Origin: Amaurobius ferox
Taxonomy: Eukaryota > Arthropoda > Arachnida > Araneae > Amaurobiidae
Assembly: GCA_951213105.1 (NCBI GenBank)
Contig: OX578150.1
Coordinates: 21,182,022 to 21,246,021 of the forward strand
Direction: 5' to 3'
Length of the DNA stretch: 64,000 nt
Under the pieces are notes generated by a model. The model ran no database searches, was not told the DNA's origin, and saw nothing but the letters and a program-made list of their open reading frames with translations. Positions 49,001 to 60,234 of the stretch are shown piece after piece; within the stretch, counting starts at the first letter, position 1; the number at the start of each line of letters is the position of its first letter. The translations under genes and the position numbers were made by a program.

Positions 49001-51726
49001 ATTCAATGCACATATTTCGACTTTTAGGTCGAACCCCTGCTCCTGTACGGACCACTAGTACATTCGTTCTACAGATTTCGACCTTTAAGGAGAACCTCTG
49101 CCTCTGTACGGACCACTGGTGCATTCGTTCTACAGATTTCGATCTTTAGGTCGAACCCCTGCCCCTACATAGACTACTGGTACATACGGACCACTGGTAT
49201 ATTCTTTGCACGTATTTCGACCTTTAGGTCGAATCTCTGCCCCTGTATGTACCATTAGTACATTCGTTCTACAGATATCGACCTTTAGGGAGAACCCCTG
49301 CCTCTGTACGGACCACTGGTGCATTCGTTCTACAGATTTCGATATTTAGGTCGAACCCCTGCCCCTACATAGACTACTGGTATATACGGACCACTGGTAT
49401 ATTCTTTGCACGTATTTCGACCTTTTGGTCAAATCTCTGCCCCTCTATGTACCATTAGTACATTCGTTCTACAGATTTCGACCTTTAGGTCAAAGTCTTG
49501 CCTCTACACGGATCACAGGTACATTCGTTCCACGGATTTCGACTTTTAGGTCGAATTTTACTCCTACACGGTGCACTGGTACATACGGGCCACTGGTACA
49601 TACGGACCACTGCTACATTCCTTTCACAGATTTAGAACTTTAGGTCGAATCCCTGCCCCTGTACGGACCACTGGTACTTTCGTTCTACGGATTTCGACTT
49701 TTAGGTCGAACCCCTGCCTCTACACGGACCACTGGTACATTCTTTCCACAGATTTCGACCTTTAGGTCGAATATTTGCCCTTACACGGACCACTGGTACA
49801 TTCTTTCAACAGATTTCGGCCTTTAGGTCGTTCCCCTGCCTCTACACAGACCACTGGTACATTCGTTTCACAGATTTCGAACTTTCTGCCTCTGTACGAC
49901 CCACTGATACAATCGTTCTACAGATTTCGACCTTTATGTCGAACCCTTGCCCCTACACGGATCACTCGTACATTCGTTCCAGACTTCGACCTTCAAGTCG
50001 AACCCAGCCCCTGTACGGAGCACTGGTACATTCGTTCTACAGATTTCGATCTTTAGGTCGAAGCCCTGCCCCTAAATTGACCACTGGTACATACGGACCA
50101 CTGGTATATTCATTGCACATGACCTTTAGGTCGAACCCCTGCCCCTGTATGTACCACTAGTACATTCGTTCTACAGATTTCGACCTTTAGGGAGAACCCC
50201 TGCCCCTGTACGGACCACTGGTACATTCGTTCTACAGATTTCGACCTTTAGGTCGAATCCCTGCCTCTACACGGACCACTGGTACATTCTTTCCACAGAT
50301 TTCGACCTTTAGGTCGAACCTTTGCCCTTACACGGACCACTGGTACATACGGACTACTGGTGCATTCGTTCTACAGATTTCGGCCTTTAGGTCGTACCCC
50401 CAGCCTCTACACGGACCACTGGTACATTCGTTTAACAGATTTCGACCTTTCTGGCCATGTACGGACCACTGGTACAACCGTTCTACAGATTTCGACCTTT
50501 ATGTTGAATCCTTGCCCCTACACGGACCACTGGTACATTTGTTCCAGACTTCGACTTTCAGGTCGAACCCCGCCCCTGTACAGATTACTGGTACAATCGT
50601 TCCACAGATTTCGACCTTCAGGTCGAACCCCTGCCCCTGTACGGACCACTGGTACTTTCGTTCTACGGATTTCGACTTTTAGGTCGAACCCCTGCCTCTA
50701 CACGGACCACTGGTACATTCTTTCCACAGATTTCGACCTTTAGGTCGAATCATTGCCCTTACACGGACCACTGGTGCATTCTTTCAACAGATTTCGGCCT
50801 TTAGGTCGTTCCCCTGCCTCTACACGGACCACTGGTACATTCGTTTCACAGCTTTCGACCTTTCTGCCCCTGTACGGCCCACTGGTACAATCGTTCTACA
50901 GATTTCGACCTTTATGTCGAACCCTTGCCGCTAGACGGAACACTGGTACATTCGTTTCAGACTTCGACCTTTAGGTCGAACCCCGCCACTGTACGGACCA
51001 CTGGTACATTCGTTCTACAGATTTCGATCTTTAGGTCGAACCCCTGCCCCTACATAGACCACTGGTACATACGGACCACTGGTATATTCAATGCACGTAT
51101 TTCGACTTTTAGGTCGAACCCCTGCTCCTGTACGGACCACTAGTACATTCGTTCTACAGATATCGACCTTTAGGGAGAACCCCTGCCTCTGTACGGACCA
51201 CTGGTACATTCGTTCTACAGATTTCGACCTTTAGGTCGAACTCCTGCCTCTACACGGATCACTGGTACATTCGTTCCACGGATTTCGACTTTTAGGTCGA
51301 ATTTTTTTCTCCTACACGGTGCACTGGTACATACGGGCCACTGGTACATACGGACCACTGCTACATTCGTTTCACAGATTTAGAGCTTTAGGTCGAATCC
51401 CTGCCCCTGTACGGACCACTGGTACTTTCGTTCTACGGATTTCGACTTTTAGGTCGAACCCCTGCCTCTACACGGACCACTGGTACATTCTTTCCACAGA
51501 TTTCGACCTTTAGGTCGAATATTTGCCCTTACACGGACCACTGGTACATTCTTTCAACAGATTTCGGCCTTTAGCTCGTTCCCCTGCCTCTACACGGACC
51601 ACTGGTACATACGGACCACTGGTACATTCGTTTCACAGATTTCGTCCTTTCTGCCCCTGAAAGGCCCACTGTTACAATTGTTCTACAGATTTCGACCTTT
51701 ATGTCGAACCCTTGCCTCTACACGGA
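46099..51726. repeat. Satellite super-unit, copy 2
   Basis: Near-identical copy of 40390-46017. Differences seen by eye include GACCATTAGG versus GACCTTTAGG (42,943 and 48,652), GATCTTTAGG versus GATATTTAGG (43,632 and 49,341), and GCACATATTTCG versus GCACGTATTTCG (45,384 and 51,093). An 82-bp segment (46,018-46,098) separates the two copies. Confidence 0.95.
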
Positions 51727-53119
51727 TCACTGGTACATTCGTTTCAGACTTCGACCTTTGGGTCGAACCCCGCCACTTTACGGACCACTGGTACATTCGT
51801 TCTACAGATTTTGATCTTTAGGTCGAACCCCTGCCCCTACATAGACCACTGGTACATACGGACCACTGGTATATTCATTGCACATATTTCGACTTTTAGG
51901 TCGAACCCCTGCTCCTGTACGGACCACTAGTACATTCGTTCTACAGATTTCGACCTTTAAGGAGAGCCTCTGCCTCTGTACGGACCACTGGTGCATTCGT
52001 TCTACAGATTTCGATCTTTAGGTCGAACCCCTGCCCCTACATAGACTACTGGTACATACGGACCACTGGTATATTCTTTGCACGTATTTCGACCTTTAGG
52101 TCGAATCTCTGCCCCTGTATGTACCATTAATACATTCGTTCTACAGATATCGACCTTTAGGGAGAACCCCTGCCTCTGTACGGACCACTGGTACATTCGT
52201 TCTACAGATTTCGACCTTTAGGTCGAACTCCTGCCTCTACACGGATCACTGGTACATTCGTTCCACGGATTTCGACTTTTAGGTCGAATTTTTTTCTCCT
52301 ACACGGTGCACTGGTACATACGGACCACTGCTACATACGGACCACTGCTACATTCGTTTCACAGATTTAGACCTTTAGGTCGAATCCCTGCCCCTGTGCG
52401 GACCACTGGTACATTCGTTTTACAGATTTCGATCTTTAGATCGAACCCCTGCCTCTACACGGACCACTGGTACATTTGTTCCACAGATTTCGACCTTCAG
52501 GTCGAACCTTTTTCTCCAACACGGACCACTGGTACATTCGTTCTACGGATTTCGACCTGTAGTTTGAACCACTGTCCCTGTATGGACCACTGGTACATTC
52601 GTTCTACAGCTTAAGTCAAACCCCTGCCCCTGTATGGACCACTGGTTCATTCGTTCCAGACTTCGACCTTTAGGTGGAATCCCGCTCCTGTACGGACCAC
52701 TGGTATATTCGTTTTACAGATTTCGGCCTTTAGGTCGAACCCCTGCCCCTACATAGACCACTGGTACATACGGACCACTGGTATATTCATTGCACATATT
52801 TCGACCTTTTGGTCGAACCCCTGCCCCTGTATGGACCACTAGTACATTCGTTCTACAGATTTCGACCTTTTGGTCGAACCCCTGCCCCTGTACGGCCCAC
52901 TGGTATATTCGTTCTGCAGATTTCGGATTCGTTCTACAGGAGCCTATTTCTGAACACGGAAAAATACGTCACTTAGGATGGGTGAAGTAAATTTTAAAAC
53001 ACTGGAGAATGCACATGTTTTGGTATTTTATTTATCACACATATCTGGTTTCAAATATTGCATTATGTTGATAGCACAGTTGATTTAAAAGAATTCATAT
53101 TACATTTCATTTATAAATG

Positions 53120-53911
53120 TTTTGGTGACTATTCGAAGTCGACAAACCTGTTCGCCTCAAACCTCAAAATTGGGAGGTTTTTTAAAGCTAATACCATTGG
53201 AATCTTTTCATTCGCTTTTTAACATAAAGTTATATTCTAAGTGGCCGTTTTGTTGTCAATTTGTATGTTTTATGACGAAATCCGGTCTGGTATGTAATTT
53301 CATTCCAATGCATGTTTCATTATATATCATTTGAGTTACAACAATGTTTAGTTATATATCATAATTTTGGAAAGCTTTAGTGATAAGATTTTTGTTGTTA
53401 CTGCAGTAAAAGTTGATCGGTATCAATGTAGCTAAAAATGCAAAACTGGTTCTGTAATGGTGGACGTTGCAGTGCAAGCGTGATTTCTATTAATTAAAAC
53501 ACCTCTTACAGGTGAGTTACGTGCAAATGAATTCAGTTGTGTATTAAATATAATTTAGCTGTGGTTAAATATAATTTTGGCTATTTCGTGCTGATGTGCC
53601 CAAACCAGCGCGAAACTGGACCTGTGATACTGGCTGGTGCAGTGAGAGTATATTTACAGAAACTGTACTTTTTTGTGTTACGTCCTAAAGCTCGATATTT
53701 ACAATACTTTTTCATGGTGCAATTTAGGTACATCATGTGGTAACAGATTTTTAAATCCAACTTATTTTAGACGGCCTTATGATGTTAAAATGCCTTATCC
53801 TGAGAAACAACTTTAGATAAAAGGCGTTACATTTTTTCTTTTTACATGGACCAATTCTATGAGAATATTTTCATTCGCATTGTTATACTTGCTTTATTAA
53901 TTTTTATGTAT
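53120..53911. repeat. Duplicated segment B, copy 2 (left part)
   Basis: Matches 34,600-35,390 in order: GGGAGGTTTTTTAAAG-like lead, TTATATTCTAAGTGGCCG, GTCAATTTGTATGTTTTATG, GTGAGTTACGTGCAAATG, the hammerhead-like motif, and GCTTTATTAATTTTTATG, where the match is cut by the 2-kb insertion. Confidence 0.8.
53591..53616 (+). ncRNA. Hammerhead-like core, decayed
   Basis: CTGATGT (53591-53597) and GAAAC (53612-53616) are spaced as in the best copy, with CAGCGC before GAAAC. TGGACC replaces TGGTC. It is the partner of 35060-35090 in the duplicated segment. Confidence 0.45.
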
Positions 53912-55928
53912 TACTAGCCGCCTTTGGCGACCAGCCTGTTCGCTACCCTTGAAAATTCTGACCGTGGCAAATTCTAACCGTGGCACACTCGCTGGCGCGA
54001 CCTACCAGAAGGAACGACCTACCAGGAAGTGCCATCCAATTTAGACAGGAACTCAGTGGGGGAGGCATCCACAGGGACCGTACCCTCCTTCCCCTACCAC
54101 CAACCTCTCGGAAGGACTTACGGTCCCGCATGTTTAACGTGATCGTACTCCGCCTGAACACGGCGGCAGTTTTGGCAGTGGCGGGAATCGAACCCGGACC
54201 TACCTAGTGCAAATCCCGCGCGCTAACCACTGGGCTACCGCGCCCTCCGCGACAATCTCCATAACCTTCTTTTTATTCACCCAATTTAGACCGGAACCCA
54301 GTAGGGGAGGCATCCACAGGGTCCGTACCCTCCTTCCTCTACCAACAACCTCTCGGAAGGACTTACGGATCCACATGTTTAACGTGATCGTACTCCGCGT
54401 GAAAATGGCAGCAGTTTTGGCAGTGACGGCAATCGAACCCTAGCCTACCGAGTGCAATTCCCGCGCGCCTACCACTGGGCTACCGCGCCCTCCGCGACAA
54501 TCTCCATAACCTTCTTTTTATTCACCCAATTTAGACCGGAACCCAGTGGGAAAGTCATCCACAGGGTGCGTACCCTCCTTCCTCTACTACCAACCTCTCG
54601 GAAGGACTTACGGACCCACATGTTTAACGTGATCGTACTCCGCGTGAACACGGCAGCAGTTTTGTCAGTGGAGGGAATCGAACCCGGGCCTACCGAGTGA
54701 AATTCCCGCACGCTAACCACTGGACTACCGCGCCCTCCGCGACAATCTCCATAACTTTCTTTTTATTCACCCAATTTGGACCAGGACCCAGTGGGGGAGG
54801 CATCCACAGAGACCGTACCCTCCTTTCCCTGCCACCAACCTCTCGGAAGGAATTATCCACCCATATGTTTAAGGTGATCGTACTCCGCATCAGTGGCGGG
54901 AATCGAACCCAGGCCTACCGAGTGCAATTCTCGCGCGCTAACTTCCCGCGCGCTAATTTAAATTTATAACGACCATATGCTAGGCTCTTAATTCCACCAT
55001 CCTCGTTCCATCGTTCCATCATTTAAAATAGCCATAAAATTAAAATATCCATTTAAAATATCTATAAATTAAAATATCTATAAATTAAAATATCCATTTA
55101 AAATAAAAAAATCAACCATATCGTTCCACCAATCCATAAATATAATAATTTCAAATACATCACCACAATTCAAACCACCATAATTCAATCATTTAAATTA
55201 TTTAAAATATCCATTTAAAATATCATATAAATATAATAATTTCGCCCGATGTATACAACACTTATGCTCGTAATTCAGTTAAAACCGAAAGCGCGGTCTC
55301 CATGGAGACGGGGAAGAAACTAATGCGGATGGGGGGAAAATGCCGTTGGGGAACTGAGCCGGTAGCCGACAAATTTAAAATCATGGCGTCTTTAAAATTG
55401 CCGTCCTGAAGGCAATTTTCATTATTTCTGGACCAGATTGGACTTGTAAGAATGCCAGATGTTTGACCTTTCTGAAAATGTAAATTATTAGTCGAAATTA
55501 TGAGTACTTTTCACGATGCGAGAATTTAAAAACCAAAAATCGTTTTCTTGAGCAAAAAGTGACTTTTGTTTTAAAATCTTTAAAAAATATTAGAAATCGA
55601 AATTCAGATTTGAAATTGATATATTTTTACTCGAAATTCTCTGCTCTTTCCGATGGTGTAATTTGTTTTTTTCTACGATGTCTGGATCGTGGAGAAAAAA
55701 GGGCAAAAAGGGCAAAAAACGGTCGAAATCGCATAAAACATTAAATAAATAAAAAAATAATTAAAATTTTAAAAATCGGTTTTCACGTGTCCCCTTCCCT
55801 CCCCCCCGGGTCTCCGATTGCCAAATTTCGTAGCTCTCCGACGCGCGGTCGCGAAACGTATAGTGTATAAGACAGACAGACAGACAGACACACACACACA
55901 CACACAGACATTGCCTTTTATTATTTAA
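53912..55928. mobile_element. ~2-kb composite insertion splitting duplicated segment B
   Basis: Compared with 35,380-35,400, the sequence is interrupted after TTAATTTTTATG and resumes at GCTATGATACTTTGTTTAAGG. The insert starts with TAGCCGCCTTTGGCGACC, a head found again at 57,374. It then carries the four-unit SINE array, an AT-rich part, a GC-rich part near 55,270-55,380, and a CAGACAGACACACAC run before its end CCTTTTATTATTTAAG. I do not know the family. No transposase or reverse transcriptase is inside. Confidence 0.7.
54010..54957 (-). mobile_element. Four tandem tRNA-derived SINE units (~240 bp each)
   Basis: Units at about 54,010-54,246, 54,283-54,492, 54,520-54,738 and 54,765-54,957 match the body and head of the SINE at 26 kb in the minus orientation. 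Plus-strand B-box complements GGAATCGAACC stand at 54,184, 54,674 and 54,899; in the second unit the box has an extra base change. Units are joined by a repeated linker, CTCCGCGACAATCTCCATAA with TTTTTATTCACCC. They lack the (AAC)n tail and individual target duplications, so they multiplied as a tandem block, not by separate insertions. Confidence 0.88.
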
Positions 55929-56900
55929 GATTGCTATGATACTTTGTTTAAGGCTCTTCGCCTTCAACAGAATAATCAGCATTAATCTATTAAAAGATTT
56001 CTAACTAGCCTTGTAAAGGCTCAATGGCGTATCTTGAAATACATCCTTCTGCCATCATAAGGCTGTCGAGCTTTATGTAAGCTATACATTCAGAAATTTG
56101 GTTTTAAATAGCTGTGTAAAGATTTTTCTTTGTAGAAATAATAACAATAAACACCGTTCTAGTCAATGTAGTTTTTTCTATCCATTGAGTTACTGAGACA
56201 TTTACCTTTCCGCATTTGAATATTTATGTTCTACATATTTCTATACTTGAAGGGAAACCTACTTTCTCCTTCATATTTCAGATGGAAGTGCAGCTTCTGA
56301 TGTATAATGTATCTTTATTTCTCTTCTTTTTTGTTAATTGTAATATCCTGTTCGTCATAACTCTGAATTGTTACCTTTGCTATACATTTTATGCACTTGG
56401 GAATATCCCCATTACGGTGCTAATCAGAGAAAAGACATTAACTATATCTTACCAGATGCGTTGTTGCTCATTCACCTTAAAGAATAAGGGTATTTTCATT
56501 GCACTGCATTACTTAGAGTATAGAACAGGGGTACATTATATTGTATTTATTTACGATATAACAGAGTATTTGAGTTATAAGTGTGGTCCACAATGGGTTT
56601 TCCTGCCCTTGCAGTAACTGCTATTTGATGCCGGTGAGCGCAGAAATTTACGAAACTCGTTGTTTGATGTTGGTTGCTACATTGGGAGAATGATTCTGAA
56701 TTATTAAAAATACGTCCCTTTGCTAGTTTTGGGGGACAAAACCTAGACTGACGTTCGCTTGTCAGTTTGGAAAATTGATGCGAACTGTATAAATGACTGT
56801 ATTGCATGTTTGTTACAATCGAGGTGTACACATAACATAGCAAATAAATGGAATTGTAGCACATAAAATATTTCTATTGCTCTGTAAGCGCTGTTCTATG
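55929..56900. repeat. Duplicated segment B, copy 2 (right part)
   Basis: Continues the match to 35,390-36,150: GTTTAAGGCTC, GCCTTGTA-AGGCTCAATGG, GCTTTATGTAAGC, TTTCTCTTCTTTTTTGTTAATTG, and GAATATCCC(T/C)ATTACGG. The 133-codon frame at 56216-56617 is not kept in the other copy, so I do not call a gene. Confidence 0.75.
56631..56656 (+). ncRNA. Hammerhead-like core, decayed
   Basis: CCGGTGA (56631-56637) has two changes from CTGATGA; GCGC follows and GAAAC stands at 56652-56656, then TCGTTG could supply a GTT triplet. Upstream TTGCAGTAACTGC and downstream GTTGCTACA keep part of the closing stem. Confidence 0.35.
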
Positions 56901-57000
56901 TAGGAAAAATTTTGAGCTCCAGTAACATTTTTGAGTAGGTAACCGGTCAGTGATTACAACGATGATATTTGTGTTATCACTTAGAGCTTTAAACAAATTA

Positions 57001-57190
57001 TACGAGGGCATTTCATTAAATAAGGTGACAAAGCTTGTCACATTCTAGTGAATTTCATTATTTGAAGGATACGTTACGATAGTATGAACTACTCGGATCT
57101 ATGTTTGTTTTTTCTGCCACTTGAGGGCAATACATATTAGGTTATGATTATATTTCATAATATAATCAATAGGTGGCGCTACTAAACCAA
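57001..57190. mobile_element. Possible mariner end remnant
   Basis: TACGAGGGCATTTCATTAAATAAGG-type sequence (first 20 bases TACGAGGGCATTTCATTAAA) resembles the terminal repeat of irritans-like mariners. AGGTGGCGCTACTAAACC at about 57,172 is a common piece of related elements. I found no matching far end or transposase. Confidence 0.35.
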
Positions 57191-57373
57191 CGATAGTGCA
57201 TAAATACTGATGTTGGAAATACAGAGATGCCAATCATAACTGATTTTTCTTAATTCTTATGGATTTCTGAACAAAATTACTGACTACGGAAAATTCCTAT
57301 TTTTTTTTCATCCATCCTGTAATTGTTGCATCTTAAATTGACAAAATTTGCTTATTTCTGTACGTTGGTTTAT

Positions 57374-57450
57374 TATTCAGCCGCCTTCGGCGACCAGCCT
57401 GTTCGCTACCCTTGAAAATTCTGACCGTGGCAAACTCGCTGGCGCCAATA
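57374..57450 (+). repeat. Head of the 2-kb composite element, solo copy
   Basis: AGCCGCCTTCGGCGACCAGC, TGTTCGCTACCCTTG, and CTGACCGTGGCAAACTCGC match 53,924-53,995. After CTGGCGCC the sequence goes its own way (ATAAAATGRATGAAT repeats), so this is a truncated or different-length relative. Confidence 0.75.
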
Positions 57451-57792
57451 AAATGAATGAATAATTTTTATTGCAATAAAATGGATGAATACTTTATACC
57501 AATAAAATGGATGGTTTGTTTTAGTTTAATGACGTTAACATTAATAATTAAATTTTAAGATGAAAAATAACGTATTCCAAACACATTCATTATTTAAGTT
57601 TGTATATATTAAAAGCTTTTTTGTTTCTAATAAAAACACGAAACAAAATTATAAACACCCATAATACCAATAGTCCACTGTTAAAATAAACTCTAAACTG
57701 AATAGAAGGTTTACAAATTAAACAGAAATCTAAATACAATTCTAGAATAGAAGTCGCTAACCTGTTAAATCAGAACAATATATAGCCCCAGT

Positions 57793-57870
57793 TTAAATCA
57801 GAACAAAATATGGGAGGCACATATTTTGTTCATCAGCCATTGACATAGCATCTATGTCTACGTCTGACAT
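57793..57870 (-). pseudogene. First codons of the next orphan-gene copy
   Basis: ATG 57870 begins MSDVDIDAMSMADEQNMC, the counterpart of the start at 59091, followed after 25 codons by a stop where the copy is cut off. It shows that the ~1.22-kb unit is arranged head to tail and that the ancestral frame had Gln where the middle copy has TAG. Confidence 0.75.
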
Positions 57871-58180
57871 CTAATTGTATTTATAAATGGCTAACACAAT
57901 CAAATTTAAAAATTGCAAGGCCTTCTAAAAAAATTCGAAAAGTGAAGTCAAATTTAAAACGGCATTACCCGTGTTGCCAATTTGGCTTTGAAAATTGCCA
58001 TTACTTATTTTTAGCCAGAGTTTAATAATTTTCTCATATTTCTTTTACAGCAAATTATTGCATTAAAATAAATTAAATAAATAATCATCAAAAGTATCCC
58101 GACTTCTTGTTTTGTAGTTGGACTTGGAGTAGATGGAAAATATCTATTTGACCGATTGTATCAGCACAGGCGATCCAGAA

Positions 58181-58235
58181 TCCCTGCCACACAAAAAGCT
58201 ACTTAAGCCTTCGTGTCAGTCGTGTGGTCTGGGTC
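58181..58235 (+). other. Stem-loop of the retroelement tail family
   Basis: GCCACAC (58186-58192) pairs with GTGTGGT (58222-58228); CAGTC precedes the second arm and CTGGGTC follows it, as in the tail inserts at 31.9 and 33.6 kb. It lies in the spacer of the tandem gene array; a mutated second copy is at about 59,405-59,450. No flanking duplication seen. Confidence 0.6.
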
Positions 58236-58253
58236 TTCAACATCTCATTATTA

Positions 58254-59091
58254 TTAATATATAAATGAAAATGCATCATTGATGGGATCTTCACCATGTT
58301 CTTCAGGAACTTCTTCATCATGTTCTTCAGAAACATTTCGCCCGAGATCATCAGAAACTTTTCCCCCAAGATCGTCAAACTTTTCCCTCAAAATCTTCAG
58401 GAACTTTTCCCCCAAGATCTTCAGAAACTTTTCCCCCAAGATCTTTAGAAACTTCATCAAGATCTTCAGAAACTAAACCATTTACACAGTTTCTATTTAC
58501 AAAATTTGTTAAATCCTCTTTAATGTAGCTCTCTTGAATGTCAAAATTAGTGGAAATATTGTTTATTATATTTGACACAGCTTTTAATGTCAGATATTTT
58601 GTACAATTTTTAAGCATGCCTGTAATGTGCATATCAAAGTTTTTAGGTTTGTTCTTAAAAATATGAGAGCTCTGTAGGCATCTTGTTAATTTTTCCTTGG
58701 CAAGTACTCTTGGCTGATCTTTATCAGGCGTTAAGGCAAGTTTTCTGAACGCTTTAACAAATTCTTTTTCAGTTGGGGAGATGTCATTAGGCCATGTAAA
58801 ATCCTCAGCAATATCTAACACTTCTTTAGACTTGCTGATAGTAGATTTAGAATTCTCAATGCCCATTTCACTATATTTAGGTTCTATTGATTCGGCATCT
58901 GTCACAAGTATCTTCCTCTCATCTTTTGAATTGTGTGACTTAAAACTTGGGCAGAAGATGCAATTTAATGATTGGAGCCATGTAAAATTTAATTTATTGC
59001 ATTTGCTCTTCTTGCAGCATTGCCCAAAACATGGGAGGCACAAATTCTATTCATCAGCCATTGACATGGCATCTACGTCTATATCTGACAT
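58254..59091 (-). pseudogene. Unrecognised intronless gene, middle copy of a tandem array (one stop, one frameshift)
   Basis: Reading from ATG 59091 (MSDIDVDAMSMADE), a TAG at 59047-59049 interrupts. The frame then runs to a TGA at 58375-58377, and one missing base there would let it continue to TAA 58254. The protein would be about 278 residues. It has a Cys-rich start (CLPCFGQCCKKSKC), a mid part with DISPTEKEFVKAFRKLAL and KYLTLKAVSNIINNI, and a C-terminal run of short Glu/Asp/Gly repeats such as SEDLGGKV. I recognise no family. No signal peptide or membrane segment is evident. The unit repeats with a 1,221-bp period: only the C-terminal end of the preceding copy survives (59,470-59,660) and only the start of the following one (57,793-57,870). 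Sequence between copies, including the start codon context, is well kept. It may be a decayed lineage-specific gene cluster or part of an unknown repeat. Confidence 0.6.
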
Positions 59092-59680
59092 CTAATTGTA
59101 TTTATAAATAGCTAACACAGTCAAATTTAAAAATTACAAGGCCTTCTAAAAAAAATTGAAAAGTCACCGAAATTTAAAACGGCATTACCAGTGTTGCGAA
59201 TTTGGCTTTGAAAATTGCCACTACTTATTTTTAGCCAGAGGTTAATAACTTTAACATATTTCTTTTACAGCACATTATTGCATTAAAATAAATTAAATAA
59301 ATAATCATCAAAGTACCTTGACTTCTTGTTTTGTAGTTGGACTTGGAGTAGATGTTAAATATCTATTTGACCGATTGTATCAGCACAGGCGATCCAGAAT
59401 CCTGGACACACAAAAAGCCATTGTAAGCTTTCGGGTCAATTGTGTAGTCTGGGTCTTCCACATCTCATCATTAATATATAAATGAAAATGCATCATTGAT
59501 GGGATCATCACCATGTTCTTCGGGAACTTCTTCATCATGTTCTTCAGAAACTTTCCCCCCAAGATCGTCAGAAACGTTTTCTCCAAGATCTTCAGAAACT
59601 TTTTCTCAAGATCGTCAAAAACTTTTCTCCTAAGAGCTCCAGAAACTTTCCCCCCAGATCTTTAGAAACTTTTTCCAGGG
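59092..59680 (-). repeat. Upstream copy of the orphan-gene unit (spacer and C-terminal end)
   Basis: Positions 59,028-59,545 match 57,808-58,330 at about 90% by eye, with an offset of 1,220 bp. The coding end (SEEHDEEVPEEHG-like) with more of the short repeats runs to about 59,660, where the match ends in unrelated sequence starting TTCCAGGGTGCGTACGCC. Confidence 0.8.
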
Positions 59681-60234
59681 TGCGTACGCCTCCTGAAAAT
59701 CCTTGAAACCTCCTGGATTTAAGATATTTCTTAAGACCCTTTGAAAACTCCTTATTTTATTCGTTTTGGCTCTAAACTCCTGAAAATTGAAAAATACTTC
59801 TGAAAAATCGACATCGCGATACATTGTTTAACTAATATTTAAAAAAGACCGCATTTGTGGAAACGTGGTCAAAAGCGGAAATTTGTAGTGTGATAAGATT
59901 TATACGAGTTCAGAGCATAACACCAGCTGAAATTCAACCCCAACTTATTAAGGTGTATGCTTGTTGGTAATGCCAAGCCCTCACACTATCAACCGTACTA
60001 GCGAATTGTTACAGCGCTTTCTTTTAGAGGTGCTTGAACACTCATTTTCCAGCTCTGACTTCGTCTCTTTGGACCTTTAAAGAAGCCCCTGGCTTGAAAA
60101 AGTGACATGCAATGGACAACCAAGACAGACAAACTATGTTTTGGCTGCAGGACCATGACATTGATTTCTTTCTGTCTGAAATTCATGCATTGCTGTACCG
60201 ATGAAACACATTCTGCGGTAGCTACTGTACGGTG
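59681..60234. other. No gene recognised
   Basis: Short frames only. At 60,110-60,230 some phrases recall the sequence upstream of the other hammerhead-like motifs. Confidence 0.45.

Larger units (their letters stand above)
39622..52939. repeat. 13.3-kb satellite array, ~60-61 bp monomer
   Basis: About 220 tandem monomers follow one another. A typical unit is built of TACGGACCACTGGTACATTC, GTTCTACAGATTTCGACC, TTTAGGTCGAACCCC and TGCCCCTG. The centre TTCGACCTTTAGGTCGAA is an inverted repeat with 8-bp arms, present in most monomers, and ACCACTGGT is a smaller one. Two main variants alternate at the junction (CCCCTGTACGG and CTCTACACGG). Composition is near 50% GC, sharply unlike the AT-rich flanks. 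Monomers are grouped into ~960-bp and ~200-bp blocks and a 5,709-bp duplication. All three frames are often open for 60-130 codons, but the frame changes between units, so I do not call a protein. Confidence 0.98.

Noticed and set aside
40237..52614. Many 60-134 codon frames in the satellite as genes
   Set aside because: They arise from few stops per monomer, occur on both strands, and frames change between units of 60 and 61 bp.
39622..52939. CRISPR-like array of short palindromic repeats
   Set aside because: Repeats are contiguous with no unique spacers, there are no cas genes, and the context is animal DNA. It is a satellite.
56216..56617. 133-codon hydrophobic frame
   Set aside because: The duplicated copy at 35.65-36.06 kb does not keep the frame, and there is no domain; likely chance in AT-rich repeat DNA.
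58030..59275. Plus-strand splice acceptors (TTCTTTTACAG) near 58,045 and 59,272 as evidence of a plus-strand gene
   Set aside because: They are in the duplicated spacer of the minus-strand array and no plus-strand exon with coding character follows.
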